Shown here: positions 1 through 7,831 of the stretch, piece by piece | How positions within the stretch are numbered: position 1 is the stretch's first letter | Layout: every line of letters begins with the position of its first letter | NCBI GenBank assembly: GCA_946480925.1 | Contig: CAMLLU010000003.1 | Span: forward strand, 99,889-163,888 | Length of the DNA stretch: 64,000 bases | Direction of reading: 5' to 3' | From: an uncultured Rivibacter sp. | Lineage (GTDB): Bacteria > Pseudomonadota > Gammaproteobacteria > Burkholderiales > Burkholderiaceae | The notes under the pieces: model-generated | Seen by the model: the letters and a program-made list of their open reading frames with translations, nothing else | Told to the model about the DNA's origin: nothing | The model's database searches: none | Program-made: the position numbers and the translations under genes

Positions 1-1
1 G

Positions 2-1303
2 AACGACATCAACGCGGATCTCGCCAACGAGATCTTCGACTTGATGGAGAAGTTCGCGGGTTACGGCTTCAACAAGTCGCACGCGGCCGCCTATGCCCTG
101 CTGGCCTATCACACCGCATGGCTGAAGGCGCACTACCCGTCCGAATTCACCGCAGCCAACATGAGCGTGTCGATCGACGACACGGACAAGCTCAAGATCT
201 TCCACGACGACGCGGTGGCCCTGGGCCTCACGTTCGAGCACCCCAACATCAACACCGGCACCTACCGTTTCGAGCCGGTGGGCGACAAGGTGGTGCGCTA
301 TGGCCTGGGTGCCATCAAGGGCACGGGGCAGGGCGCCATCGAATCGATCGTCGAAGTGCGCAGCGCCGGCGGCCCGTTCCGCAGCTTCTTCGACTTCTGT
401 GCCCGCATCGACCGCAGCCGCGTCAACAAGCGCGTGGTGGAAGCGCTCATCAAGGGCGGAGCATTCGATGCATTGCAGCCCGACCGTGCGGCGTTGCTGG
501 CCAGCATCTCGCTGGGCTTCGACTATGCCGACACACAGGCCGCACATGCAGACCAGGGTGGACTGTTCGACTTCGGTGACAGTGCGGGCCACGGCTCTTC
601 GACGCAGGAACCCGACCTCGTGCCCGTGGCGCCATGGAGCATCAAGGAACGGCTTACGCACGAGAAGACGGCGATCGGCTTCTACCTCTCGGGTCATCTG
701 TTCGACGAATATGAGCGCGAGGTGCGGCAGTTCTCCAAGCGCAAGATCGCCGATCTCGTCGACAGCCGCGAGCCGCAGATGCTGGCCGGCATCGTGAGCG
801 ACCTGCGCTTCGTCAACGGTCAGCGCGGCCGGGTGGCCATCTTCAAGCTCGACGACAGGAGCGATGTGATCGAGGCCGTGGCCAACGAGGAACTGATCAA
901 CAGCAACAAGGACTTGTGGAAGGACGATGAACTGCTCATCTTGCAGGGTAAGGTGCAGCCCGACCGCTTTTCCGGTGGTCTGCGGCTGAACGTGCAGCAG
1001 GCCTGGGACCTGAGCACCTCGCGCTGCCGCTTCGGCCGCTACCTGCGCGTGGCGGTCAACGGCAAGGCACCGCCGGTGGCGGAACTGCTGCGCGACTTTC
1101 CGCCGCGCCGCCAGAACACCGAACAGGGCGACCTGGTGCAAGGGCTGCCAGTGCGCTTGATGCTGGAACGCCGGAATCCCGTGCTGGCCGCCCAGGGCGA
1201 ACTGGACCTCGGCGAGGACTCGCGCTTCTTCCCCAGTGACGCTGCACTGGCGCGTTGGCGTGACGGATCTCACGGACAGTCCGCAGTGGTGGTCTACGAG
1301 TAA
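2..1303 (+). CDS. dnaE: DNA polymerase III subunit alpha, C-terminal part (5' truncated by window edge)
   Basis: Catalytic subunit of the replicative polymerase. Only the last 433 codons are in the window; the frame is open from base 2, so the gene starts upstream. The segment begins in the conserved fingers region (GYGFNKSHAAAYALLAYHTA), followed by the helix-hairpin-helix region (around GLGAIKGTGQGAIESI), an OB-fold near residues 245-330 (QMLAGIVSDLRFVNGQRGRV) and a C-terminal tail. The family is usually about 1,160-1,180 residues, so roughly the last 37% is present. The sequence matches DnaE rather than DnaE2/ImuC in this region, as judged by eye. It ends with TAA and no obvious hairpin follows. 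Confidence 0.95.
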   Translation, partial: NDINADLANEIFDLMEKFAGYGFNKSHAAAYALLAYHTAWLKAHYPSEFTAANMSVSIDDTDKLKIFHDDAVALGLTFEHPNINTGTYRFEPVGDKVVRYGLGAIKGTGQGAIESIVEVRSAGGPFRSFFDFCARIDRSRVNKRVVEALIKGGAFDALQPDRAALLASISLGFDYADTQAAHADQGGLFDFGDSAGHGSSTQEPDLVPVAPWSIKERLTHEKTAIGFYLSGHLFDEYEREVRQFSKRKIADLVDSREPQMLAGIVSDLRFVNGQRGRVAIFKLDDRSDVIEAVANEELINSNKDLWKDDELLILQGKVQPDRFSGGLRLNVQQAWDLSTSRCRFGRYLRVAVNGKAPPVAELLRDFPPRRQNTEQGDLVQGLPVRLMLERRNPVLAAQGELDLGEDSRFFPSDAALARWRDGSHGQSAVVVYE

Positions 1304-1425
1304 GCCGCTCGACACCTTTGTTGACACTTTTGCTCTTCGTAAAGATGGGAAAATTGCCCACCACATGTCTACGGCGGGGTCGCACGGCACGTTGAAATAG
1401 GCGTGTTCCCATTGAAGGACCATTG

Positions 1426-1848
1426 ATGAAGAAACAAGCTTTCGCCCTTTTGCTGGCTGGCGCCGCTGTGTTGCCTGCCATGGCCCAGACCAACGTCGGG
1501 GTGTCCGTCTCGGTCAACCAACCGGGCCTTTATGGCCGCATCGACATCGGCAACGTGCCGCAGGTGCCGGCGCTCATCTACCCGCAGCCCGTGGTCATCC
1601 AGCAGACCCCGGTGGTGATGCAGCGCGAGCCGATCTACATGCACGTGCCTCCGGGCCATGCCAAGAACTGGGCGAAGTACTGCGGCAAGTACGGTGCGTG
1701 CAACCAGCGCGTCTACTTCGTGCAGGACAGTTGGTACAACGACCACTATGTCCCCAGTCGCCAGGGACGTGGCGGTGACCACGGTCCCAAGGAAAAGGGG
1801 CACGGCAAGGGGCACGGCGGCCATGGCCACGGTCGCGGCAAGGACTGA
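1426..1848 (+). CDS. Secreted hypothetical protein with Gly/His/Lys-rich tail
   Basis: 140 aa, no assigned function. Residues 1-21 form a Sec signal peptide (MKKQ, hydrophobic core FALLLAGAAVLPA, cleavage after AMA). The mature part has a Pro/Val-rich stretch (residues 45-70) and two cysteines in KYCGKYGACNQRVYFV. It ends in a low-complexity basic tail of G, H and K residues (residues 105-140). The ATG at 1426 is preceded by a GAAGGA ribosome site, and a TTG lies directly in front of it. A TTGACA hexamer at 1321-1326 is a possible -35 element, but I see no convincing -10. A strong terminator follows. The tail could bind metal or nucleic acid; that is a guess. Confidence 0.8.
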   Translation: MKKQAFALLLAGAAVLPAMAQTNVGVSVSVNQPGLYGRIDIGNVPQVPALIYPQPVVIQQTPVVMQREPIYMHVPPGHAKNWAKYCGKYGACNQRVYFVQDSWYNDHYVPSRQGRGGDHGPKEKGHGKGHGGHGHGRGKD

Positions 1849-1869
1849 AGCACCGCGGCAACACTTCAC

Positions 1870-1903
1870 AACGGCTCGGGCTGACCCCGAGCCGTTTGTC
1901 TTT
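1870..1903 (+). terminator. Rho-independent terminator
   Basis: Perfect 11-bp stem (AACGGCTCGGG pairing with CCCGAGCCGTT), 5-nt loop, then TTTGTCTTT. It lies 21 bases after the stop of the secreted protein gene and before the patatin gene. Confidence 0.9.
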
Positions 1904-1926
1904 GGGGCCTCCCTACACTGGGCTTC

Positions 1927-3228
1927 ATGTCCACCAGCAACGTTCCGACCACCGGCCTCATCCTCACAGGCGGCGGCGCCCGGGCCGCCTACCAGGTAGG
2001 TGTTCTGCGCGCCATCGCCCGCATCAAACGTGACTGCCGTGCCGTGCGGGCGGGCAACCCATTCCCCGTGATCGCCGGCACGTCAGCCGGTGCCATCAAT
2101 GCCGCGGCGCTCGCCTGCGGGGCCGACTACTTCGAAAAGTCGGTCGAGCGGCTGAGCTCGGTGTGGATGAATTTCCATGCCGACCAGGTGTACCGCGCCG
2201 ATTCGTTCGGCGTGATCCGCTCCGGCGCCAAGTGGCTCACGATGTTCTCCGTCGGCTGGGCGTTGGCGCGCTGGCGGCGCGCACGGCCGCGTTCGCTGCT
2301 CGACAACTCGCCGCTCGACACGCTGTTGCGCGAGGTGGTGCCGCTGCAGCGCATTCCTGAAGTGATGCGCTCGGGCCACCTGCAGGCGCTGGCAGTCACC
2401 GCATCGAGCTACACCTCGGGTGAACACGTCACGTTCTACGACGCCGTGCACGACATCGAACCGTGGACGCGCTCGCAGCGCATTGCGGTGCGAGACACCA
2501 TTACCACACCGCATCTGCTGGCCTCGTCAGCCATTCCCTTCGTCTTTCCGGCAGTCGAGCTGCCGTTGCAAGGCAGCTGGGAATATTTCGGCGACGGCTC
2601 GATGCGCCAGGCCGCGCCCATCTCGCCGGCCGTGCACCTTGGGGCCGAGCGCATTCTCGTCATCGGCGCAGGCCGCCTGCAGGAGCCGCCGGGGCGACGG
2701 CCGACGCGCAGCGAATATCCCAACATCGCGCAGATCGCGGGGCACACGTTGTCGAACATCTTTCTCGATGCGCTGGCGGTGGACGTGGAACGGCTGCAGC
2801 GCGTCAACAACACGCTGTCGCTGCTCACGCCCGAGGCGCGTGCCAAGACGGCGCTGAGGCCCATCGACGTGCTGGTCATCGCACCCAGCGAGCGGCTCGA
2901 CGACATTGCCGCCAAGCATCTGCAAGACCTGCCGCCGGCGATCCGCGGCATGCTGCGTGCACTGGGCGTGTCGGGCGAAGGCAGCACCGCGCGTGGCGCG
3001 GCGCTGGCGAGCTATCTGCTCTTCGAAGCGAGCTACACGCGCGAGCTCATCGAGCTGGGCGAATCCGACACGATGGCGCGCCGCAACGACGTCGAGGCGT
3101 TCTTCGGCTGGAAGCGGCCCGAGCGCACTCAGCGTGGAGCCGAGGCAGGCGATGGTGTCGATACGTCAGCGGCTCCGCTGGACACCATGCCCGTGCCATT
3201 GACGGTGAGCCCGGCGCTCGACAACTGA
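1927..3228 (+). CDS. Patatin-like phospholipase family protein
   Basis: 433 aa acyl hydrolase of the patatin family (serine lipase with a Ser-Asp dyad). The oxyanion-hole loop GGGARAAY is at residues 15-22, the nucleophile elbow GTSAG is at 51-55 (Ser53), and the catalytic Asp lies in FGDGS (Asp223). There is no signal peptide, so the enzyme is probably cytoplasmic or on the inner membrane face. The last ~60 residues are low complexity. Its 3' end overlaps the convergent helix-hairpin-helix gene by 100 bases. The substrate is not predictable from sequence. Confidence 0.9.
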   Translation: MSTSNVPTTGLILTGGGARAAYQVGVLRAIARIKRDCRAVRAGNPFPVIAGTSAGAINAAALACGADYFEKSVERLSSVWMNFHADQVYRADSFGVIRSGAKWLTMFSVGWALARWRRARPRSLLDNSPLDTLLREVVPLQRIPEVMRSGHLQALAVTASSYTSGEHVTFYDAVHDIEPWTRSQRIAVRDTITTPHLLASSAIPFVFPAVELPLQGSWEYFGDGSMRQAAPISPAVHLGAERILVIGAGRLQEPPGRRPTRSEYPNIAQIAGHTLSNIFLDALAVDVERLQRVNNTLSLLTPEARAKTALRPIDVLVIAPSERLDDIAAKHLQDLPPAIRGMLRALGVSGEGSTARGAALASYLLFEASYTRELIELGESDTMARRNDVEAFFGWKRPERTQRGAEAGDGVDTSAAPLDTMPVPLTVSPALDN

Positions 3229-3449
3229 GCCGTCTTCGCAGCGCGCAAGCCCTTGATGCGCGCTGAGAGGTCAGCCCAGTCCTTGAACGGCCCGCGCTCG
3301 GTACGCTCCGCGAGGATCTGCTCCGACAGGCGCGTGCCGATGCCCTTCACCATTTCGAGCTGGGCCTGGTTGGCTTCGTTGACCTCGATGGCGCTGGCAC
3401 CGCCGCAAGCCAGCGCGAGGCTGAGAAGCAAAGGAACCCGTCGCGCCAT
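3129..3449 (-). CDS. ComEA-like helix-hairpin-helix protein
   Basis: 106 aa. A signal peptide (ARRVPLLLSLALACGGASA) is followed by one helix-hairpin-helix domain (EVNEANQAQLEMVKGIG, then the second hairpin GPFKDWADLSARIKGL), the layout of small periplasmic ComEA-type DNA-binding proteins used in DNA uptake. The ATG at 3449 has GAGG about 10 bases upstream. A GTG at 3464 overlapping the guaC stop is an alternative start. The Ser/Pro/Ala-rich C-terminus runs into the patatin gene on the other strand. No other competence gene is adjacent, so a role in uptake is inferred from the family only. Confidence 0.8.
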   Translation of the reverse strand: MARRVPLLLSLALACGGASAIEVNEANQAQLEMVKGIGTRLSEQILAERTERGPFKDWADLSARIKGLRAAKTAQLSSAGLTVNGTGMVSSGAADVSTPSPASAPR

Positions 3450-3460
3450 GGTGAGCCGCC

Positions 3461-4438
3461 TCACATCAAGAGATGTTCACCGGCGTTTTCGCCGCCGAGG
3501 ATCACGTAGTTGACCTTGCGCAGGTCGCCCAGCACCTTGCCGCCGGCGTAGGAAATCGAGCTCTGCATGTCTTCCTGCATCTCGCGCAGCGTGTCGGCCA
3601 GCTTGCCTTTCACCGGCTCGAGGATGCGCTTGCCTTCGACGTGCTTGTACTCGCCCTTGTTGAAGTCCGAGGCCGAGCCGTAGTACTCCTTGTAGAGCTT
3701 GCCGTCCACCTCGACCGTCTTGCCGGGCGACTCTTCATGGCCTGCGAACAGCGAACCCACCATCACCATGGCCGCGCCGAAGCGCACGCTCTTGGCGATG
3801 TCGCCGTGGTGGCGGATGCCGCCGTCGGCAATGATGGGCTTGGTGGCCACGCGGGCACACCACTTCAGCGCACTCAGCTGCCAGCCGCCGGTGCCGAAGC
3901 CCGTCTTCAACCGCGTGATGCACACCTTGCCCGGGCCGATGCCCACCTTGGTGGCGTCGGCCCCCCAGTTCTCGAGGTCGATCACCGCTTCGGGCGTGCC
4001 CACGTTGCCGGCGATCACGAAGGTCTGCGGCAGCTTCTTCTTGATGTGCTCGATCATCTTGCGCACGCTCTCGGCGTGGCCGTGCGCGATGTCGATGGTG
4101 ATGTAGTCGGCGCCCACGCCCTCGGCTGCCAGGCGGTCGATCACGTCGTAGTCGGGCTTCTTGACGCCCGAGCTGATCGACACGAACAGGCCCTGCTCGC
4201 GCATGCGCTTCGCGTAGGCCACGTTGTCGAGGTCGAAGCGGTGCATCACGTAGAAGTAGCCGTTGGCGGCCAGCCATTCGCTGATCGGCTCGTCGAGCAC
4301 CGTCTTCATGTTGGCCGGCACCACCGGCAGCTTGAAGCGGCGGCCGCCGAATTGCACGGAGGTGTCGCACTCGCTGCGGCTTTCGACGCGGCACTTGCGC
4401 GGCAAGAGAAGGATGTTGTCGTAGTCGAAGATTTCCAT
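3461..4438 (-). CDS. guaC: GMP reductase
   Basis: 325 aa, the usual length for bacterial GMP reductase. It converts GMP to IMP with NADPH in purine salvage. The IMPDH/GMPR barrel carries the catalytic loop [17 protein letters not shown] (Cys in VCITR), the glycine-rich DGGIRHHGD motif and [20 protein letters not shown]. There is no CBS insertion, which separates it from IMP dehydrogenase. The start is the ATG of MEIFDYDN; codons upstream of it are open but do not look like family sequence. The stop lies just before the ComEA-like gene, so the two are probably co-transcribed. Confidence 0.93.
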   Translation of the reverse strand: MEIFDYDNILLLPRKCRVESRSECDTSVQFGGRRFKLPVVPANMKTVLDEPISEWLAANGYFYVMHRFDLDNVAYAKRMREQGLFVSISSGVKKPDYDVIDRLAAEGVGADYITIDIAHGHAESVRKMIEHIKKKLPQTFVIAGNVGTPEAVIDLENWGADATKVGIGPGKVCITRLKTGFGTGGWQLSALKWCARVATKPIIADGGIRHHGDIAKSVRFGAAMVMVGSLFAGHEESPGKTVEVDGKLYKEYYGSASDFNKGEYKHVEGKRILEPVKGKLADTLREMQEDMQSSISYAGGKVLGDLRKVNYVILGGENAGEHLLM

Positions 4439-4564
4439 GGTCCAGGCTCCGTCAGTGGAATAGGCGGCGCGTTGAAGCAGTGCGCGGCCCAATGGCTGCG
4501 AGCGCTTGACTTGGAGAACCCGGTGGAGGCCCGCGAAGGCCACGTGCGAGCGTGGTGCGGACAC

Positions 4565-4597
4565 AAAAAACCGGGCACCAAAATTTGGGCCCGGTGG
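4565..4597 (-). terminator. Rho-independent terminator (minus strand)
   Basis: Read on the minus strand: ACCGGGC, a loop that is itself self-complementary (CCAAATTTTGG), GCCCGGT, then six T residues. It lies about 75 bases past the stop of the exported hypothetical gene at 4672, between that gene and guaC. Confidence 0.85.
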
Positions 4598-4671
4598 CGC
4601 ATTCTACGCCGGTCGATCTTTTGAACGGCCGGCAAAGCCCATGCAGCTTCGCACGGTTTGGCCCTGCTGTT

Positions 4672-5319
4672 TCAGCGTGGCGAGCAGGCTTCTCGTGCCA
4701 CGGCGAGCACACGGCCGTCGGCTGCTTCGACCCACCCGATGCCTGCCAGCCGCTGTGGCTGCGTGCCCTCGCCGACCCGTAGCGCTCGCAGGTGGTGCAA
4801 GGGCTTGCGTGGTGACAACCCGTCCAGCGGTAGCGGCCCGGCCACGGCACGCACCAGCTGCCTTGCGATTGCAGAGCCTTCCTCGCCCGCGGGGATCTGC
4901 TCCACCAGCGCGAGCCAGCCGCTGCTGCCCGCTGGCGGTGCAGCGCCCCGCACCGAAAGCTGCAGCCCGAAATACCCGTTCCATGCTGGCCCGCCTTGCA
5001 CCTGCAGCCGCAAGCCGCGGGCGAGCTTGTCCTGCCGGGTCTGGGCTCCTGCGCCTTGGGCGCGTTCCGTGGCCTCGGGCAATGCGGCCAGCGACAGCGG
5101 TGCTGCATCGCCTTGCGGGCTCGGCACGATCCAGTCGAGCACCCAGGTGGCGGCCGGCACAGCCGCTTCGCTGGCGGCCTGCCAGCAGCTTTCGCAATCG
5201 GCCGAGACGAAGCGTTGCAGCAGCTGCGTGGCAGCAGGCGGACAGGGCGCAGGCTGGGCTTGCGCTGAAACGGCAGCAAATGGCAACAGCAACAGCCCGT
5301 GGCGCAAGGTCGAAAACAC
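4672..5319 (-). CDS. Exported hypothetical protein with CxxC motif
   Basis: 215 aa, family not recognised. I chose the GTG at 5319 because AGGAG lies 5 bases upstream; an ATG at 5346 in the same frame lacks such a site. The N-terminus (FSTLRHGLLLLPFAAVSAQA) is a clear signal peptide. The mature protein has CPP, then an ADCESCW segment (a CxxC that could be redox-active or bind metal), and a C-terminal region with repeated Leu/Gly patterns. It is divergent from uvrD with only 21 bases between start codons, so the two promoters must overlap each other's 5' ends. Confidence 0.75.
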   Translation of the reverse strand: MFSTLRHGLLLLPFAAVSAQAQPAPCPPAATQLLQRFVSADCESCWQAASEAAVPAATWVLDWIVPSPQGDAAPLSLAALPEATERAQGAGAQTRQDKLARGLRLQVQGGPAWNGYFGLQLSVRGAAPPAGSSGWLALVEQIPAGEEGSAIARQLVRAVAGPLPLDGLSPRKPLHHLRALRVGEGTQPQRLAGIGWVEAADGRVLAVAREACSPR

Positions 5320-5340
5320 CGCGACTCCTAAAATCCGTGG

Positions 5341-7707
5341 ATGCATTCCGAGCATTCTGTCGAAGACGGCCACGCCGTGCCCGCAGGCCTTCTGGCCAAC
5401 CTCAACCCCGAGCAACTCGCCGCGGTGACGCTGCCGCGCGGCAACTCGCTCGTGCTGGCGGGCGCGGGCTCGGGCAAGACGCGGGTGCTCACCACACGCA
5501 TCGCGTGGCTCCTGCAGACCGGCCAGATGTCGCCAGGCGGCGTGATGGCGGTGACCTTCACCAACAAGGCCGCGAAGGAAATGCTCACGCGCCTGGGCGC
5601 GATGCTGCCGGTGAACGTGCGCGGCATGTGGATCGGCACCTTCCACGGCCTGTGCAACCGTTTCCTGCGCGCGCACTGGAAGCTCGCCAACCTGCCGCAG
5701 GGCTTCCAGATCCTCGACAGCCAGGACCAGCTCTCGGCCGTGAAGCGCATCATCAAGGCGATGAACCTCGACGAGGAACGCTTCGTGCCCAAGCAGGTCA
5801 CGTGGTTCATCGCCGGCTCCAAGGAAGACGGTCTGCGTCCGGGCGACATCGAAGTGACCGATGGGCAGACGCGCACGCTGGTGCAGATCTACCAGGCCTA
5901 TGAAGACCAATGCCAGCGCGAAGGCGTGGTCGATTTCGCCGAGCTGATGCTGCGCGTGTACGAGCTCATGCGCGACAACGCGGCCGTCCGTGAGCACTAC
6001 CAGCGGCGTTTCCGGCACGTCCTGGTCGACGAGTTCCAGGACACCAACCGCTTGCAGTACGCCTGGCTCAAGATGTTCGCCGGCCCCGAAAGCAGCGTGA
6101 TGGCGGTAGGTGACGACGACCAGAGCATCTATGCCTTCCGCGGCGCCCAGGTGGGCAACATGTCTCTCTTCGAGCGCGAGTTCCGCGTCGAGCAGGTCAT
6201 CAAGCTGGAGCGCAACTACCGCAGCTTCGGCAACATCCTCGACGCGGCCAACGAGCTCATCAGTCACAACAGTCGCCGCCTGGGCAAGAACCTGCGCACC
6301 GAGGCCGGCCCCGGCGAGCCGGTGCGCGTGTACGAATCGACCAGCGACTTCGCCGAGGCACAGTGGTTCCTCGAAGAGGCGCGCCAGCTCATCCGCGACG
6401 GCTCGAAACGCAGCGAGATCGCGGTGCTCTACCGCAGCAACGCTCAGTCGCGCGTCATCGAATCGGCGCTGTTCAACGCCGGCATGCCGTACCGCGTGTA
6501 TGGCGGCTTGCGCTTCTTTGAACGGGCCGAAATCAAGCATGCGCTTGCCTATCTGCGGCTGATCGAGAACCCGAACGACGACACCAGCTTCTTGCGGGTG
6601 GTGAACTTCCCGACCCGCGGCATCGGCGCTCGCACGCTCGAGCAGCTGCAAGACGCCGCGCGCGTGAGCGGCCGCAGCCTCTACCAGAGCGTGGGTGCCG
6701 TCACCGGCAAGGGGGGGGCCAACCTCACGGCGTTCAATGCGCTGGTCGATGCGATGCGCGAGGCCACGCACGGCCTCACGCTGCGCGAGATCATCGAACA
6801 CACCGTGCAGGCCTCGGGCCTGGCCGACTTCTACCGCACCGAAAAGGAAGGCCAGGAACGACTCGAGAACCTGGACGAACTGCTGAACGCAGCCGAGGCC
6901 TTCGTGACGCAGGAAGGGTTCGGCAAGGACGCCGTGGCATTGCCGGTGGACGAGCATGGCCCCGGCAGCATCAGCGTCGGCGAGCCGCCCGCGCCGGCCG
7001 CCGCGGCCACTACGCCCGATGCCGAAACCGGCGAGATCATGTCGCCGCTCGCGGCCTTCCTCACGCATGCCGCGCTCGAGGCCGGTGACAATCAGGCCCA
7101 GGCGGGCCAGGACGCGATCCAGCTCATGACCATCCATTCCGCCAAGGGGCTGGAGTTCGACAACGTGTTCATCACCGGGCTCGAAGAAAGCCTGTTCCCG
7201 CACGAGAACTCGCTGTCCGACGCCGATGGCCTCGAAGAGGAGCGCCGCCTCATGTACGTGGCCATCACGCGTGCGCGCAAGCGGCTCTACATGAGTTTCA
7301 GCCAGACGCGGCTGCTGCATGGGCAGACCCGCTACAACATCAAGAGCCGCTTCTTCGACGAGCTGCCCGAGGCCACGCTCAAGTGGATTACCCCGCGCGT
7401 GCAGGGCTTCGGCTCGGGCTTCGCGCGCGACTACCAGCAGGCGTGGAATCGCGGCAGCGGGCTCGGTTCCATCGTGGGCGCGGGGCGTGTGGCTAGCGAA
7501 CCACCCGTGCCGCCTTCGATGGCCGCTTCGCGCGGGGCAGGCACGGGTTTTCGCGCGGGGCAGAGCGTGTTCCATACCAAGTTCGGCGAGGGCGTGATCG
7601 TCACGCTCGAGGGCAGCGGCGAAGACGCCCGTGCCCAGGTGAACTTCGGTCGCCACGGCATGAAGTGGCTGGCACTCAGCGTGGCGAAGCTCACGCCTGT
7701 GGACTGA
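5341..7707 (+). CDS. uvrD: ATP-dependent DNA helicase UvrD (SF1A, UvrD/PcrA type)
   Basis: 788 aa 3'-5' helicase of nucleotide-excision and mismatch repair. Visible motifs: LNPEQLAAV Q-motif (21-29), Walker A AGAGSGKT (40-47), motif II VDEFQDTN, motif III GDDDQSIYAFRGA, motif IV near ERNYRS, motif V TIHSAKGLEFD and motif VI VAITRARKRLY. The C-terminus carries a Tudor-like module (FHTKFGEGVIVTLEG) that binds RNA polymerase in PcrA/UvrD. Residues ~540-570 are an Ala/Pro-rich insertion within the 2B/1B region. No Shine-Dalgarno site is visible before the ATG at 5341, so the start is less certain than the identity. No LexA box is visible upstream. Confidence 0.95.
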   Translation: MHSEHSVEDGHAVPAGLLANLNPEQLAAVTLPRGNSLVLAGAGSGKTRVLTTRIAWLLQTGQMSPGGVMAVTFTNKAAKEMLTRLGAMLPVNVRGMWIGTFHGLCNRFLRAHWKLANLPQGFQILDSQDQLSAVKRIIKAMNLDEERFVPKQVTWFIAGSKEDGLRPGDIEVTDGQTRTLVQIYQAYEDQCQREGVVDFAELMLRVYELMRDNAAVREHYQRRFRHVLVDEFQDTNRLQYAWLKMFAGPESSVMAVGDDDQSIYAFRGAQVGNMSLFEREFRVEQVIKLERNYRSFGNILDAANELISHNSRRLGKNLRTEAGPGEPVRVYESTSDFAEAQWFLEEARQLIRDGSKRSEIAVLYRSNAQSRVIESALFNAGMPYRVYGGLRFFERAEIKHALAYLRLIENPNDDTSFLRVVNFPTRGIGARTLEQLQDAARVSGRSLYQSVGAVTGKGGANLTAFNALVDAMREATHGLTLREIIEHTVQASGLADFYRTEKEGQERLENLDELLNAAEAFVTQEGFGKDAVALPVDEHGPGSISVGEPPAPAAAATTPDAETGEIMSPLAAFLTHAALEAGDNQAQAGQDAIQLMTIHSAKGLEFDNVFITGLEESLFPHENSLSDADGLEEERRLMYVAITRARKRLYMSFSQTRLLHGQTRYNIKSRFFDELPEATLKWITPRVQGFGSGFARDYQQAWNRGSGLGSIVGAGRVASEPPVPPSMAASRGAGTGFRAGQSVFHTKFGEGVIVTLEGSGEDARAQVNFGRHGMKWLALSVAKLTPVD

Positions 7708-7744
7708 AGCCTGGCGGCATCGGCGATGCCGTTGCCGCGTCGAA

Positions 7745-7762
7745 CCGTCATGCGTTCGACAT
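7745..7762 (+). promoter_or_regulatory. Candidate Pho box upstream of phoX1
   Basis: CCGTCAT and TCGACAT start 11 bp apart, with a 4-bp spacer. This is the spacing of PhoB half-sites (consensus CTGTCAT; 6/7 and 4/7 matches). It lies 70 bases before the PhoX1 start. Weak on its own, but it shares position and spacing with stronger sites at 9793, 18060 and 20087. Confidence 0.4.
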
Positions 7763-7831
7763 GGGTTGGTAACAAGTGCTTCCTAGCATGCGCGGCGTTC
7801 ACAACGACACCCCACGCAAGGAGTACCACTC

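Noticed and set aside
1321..1350. Promoter with TTGACA for the secreted protein gene
   Set aside because: The -35 is perfect but no hexamer at 16-18 bp resembles a -10; mentioned in the gene entry only.
4439..4564. N-terminal extension of guaC by 42 codons
   Set aside because: The added residues do not resemble GMP reductase, which starts at MEIFDYDN as in other family members.
5350..7656. Very long open frame on the minus strand opposite uvrD, in frame with the exported hypothetical gene
   Set aside because: It is rich in His, Arg, Val and Leu as expected for the shadow of a high-GC gene, has no family resemblance, and the real minus-strand gene has its own GTG and ribosome site at 5319.
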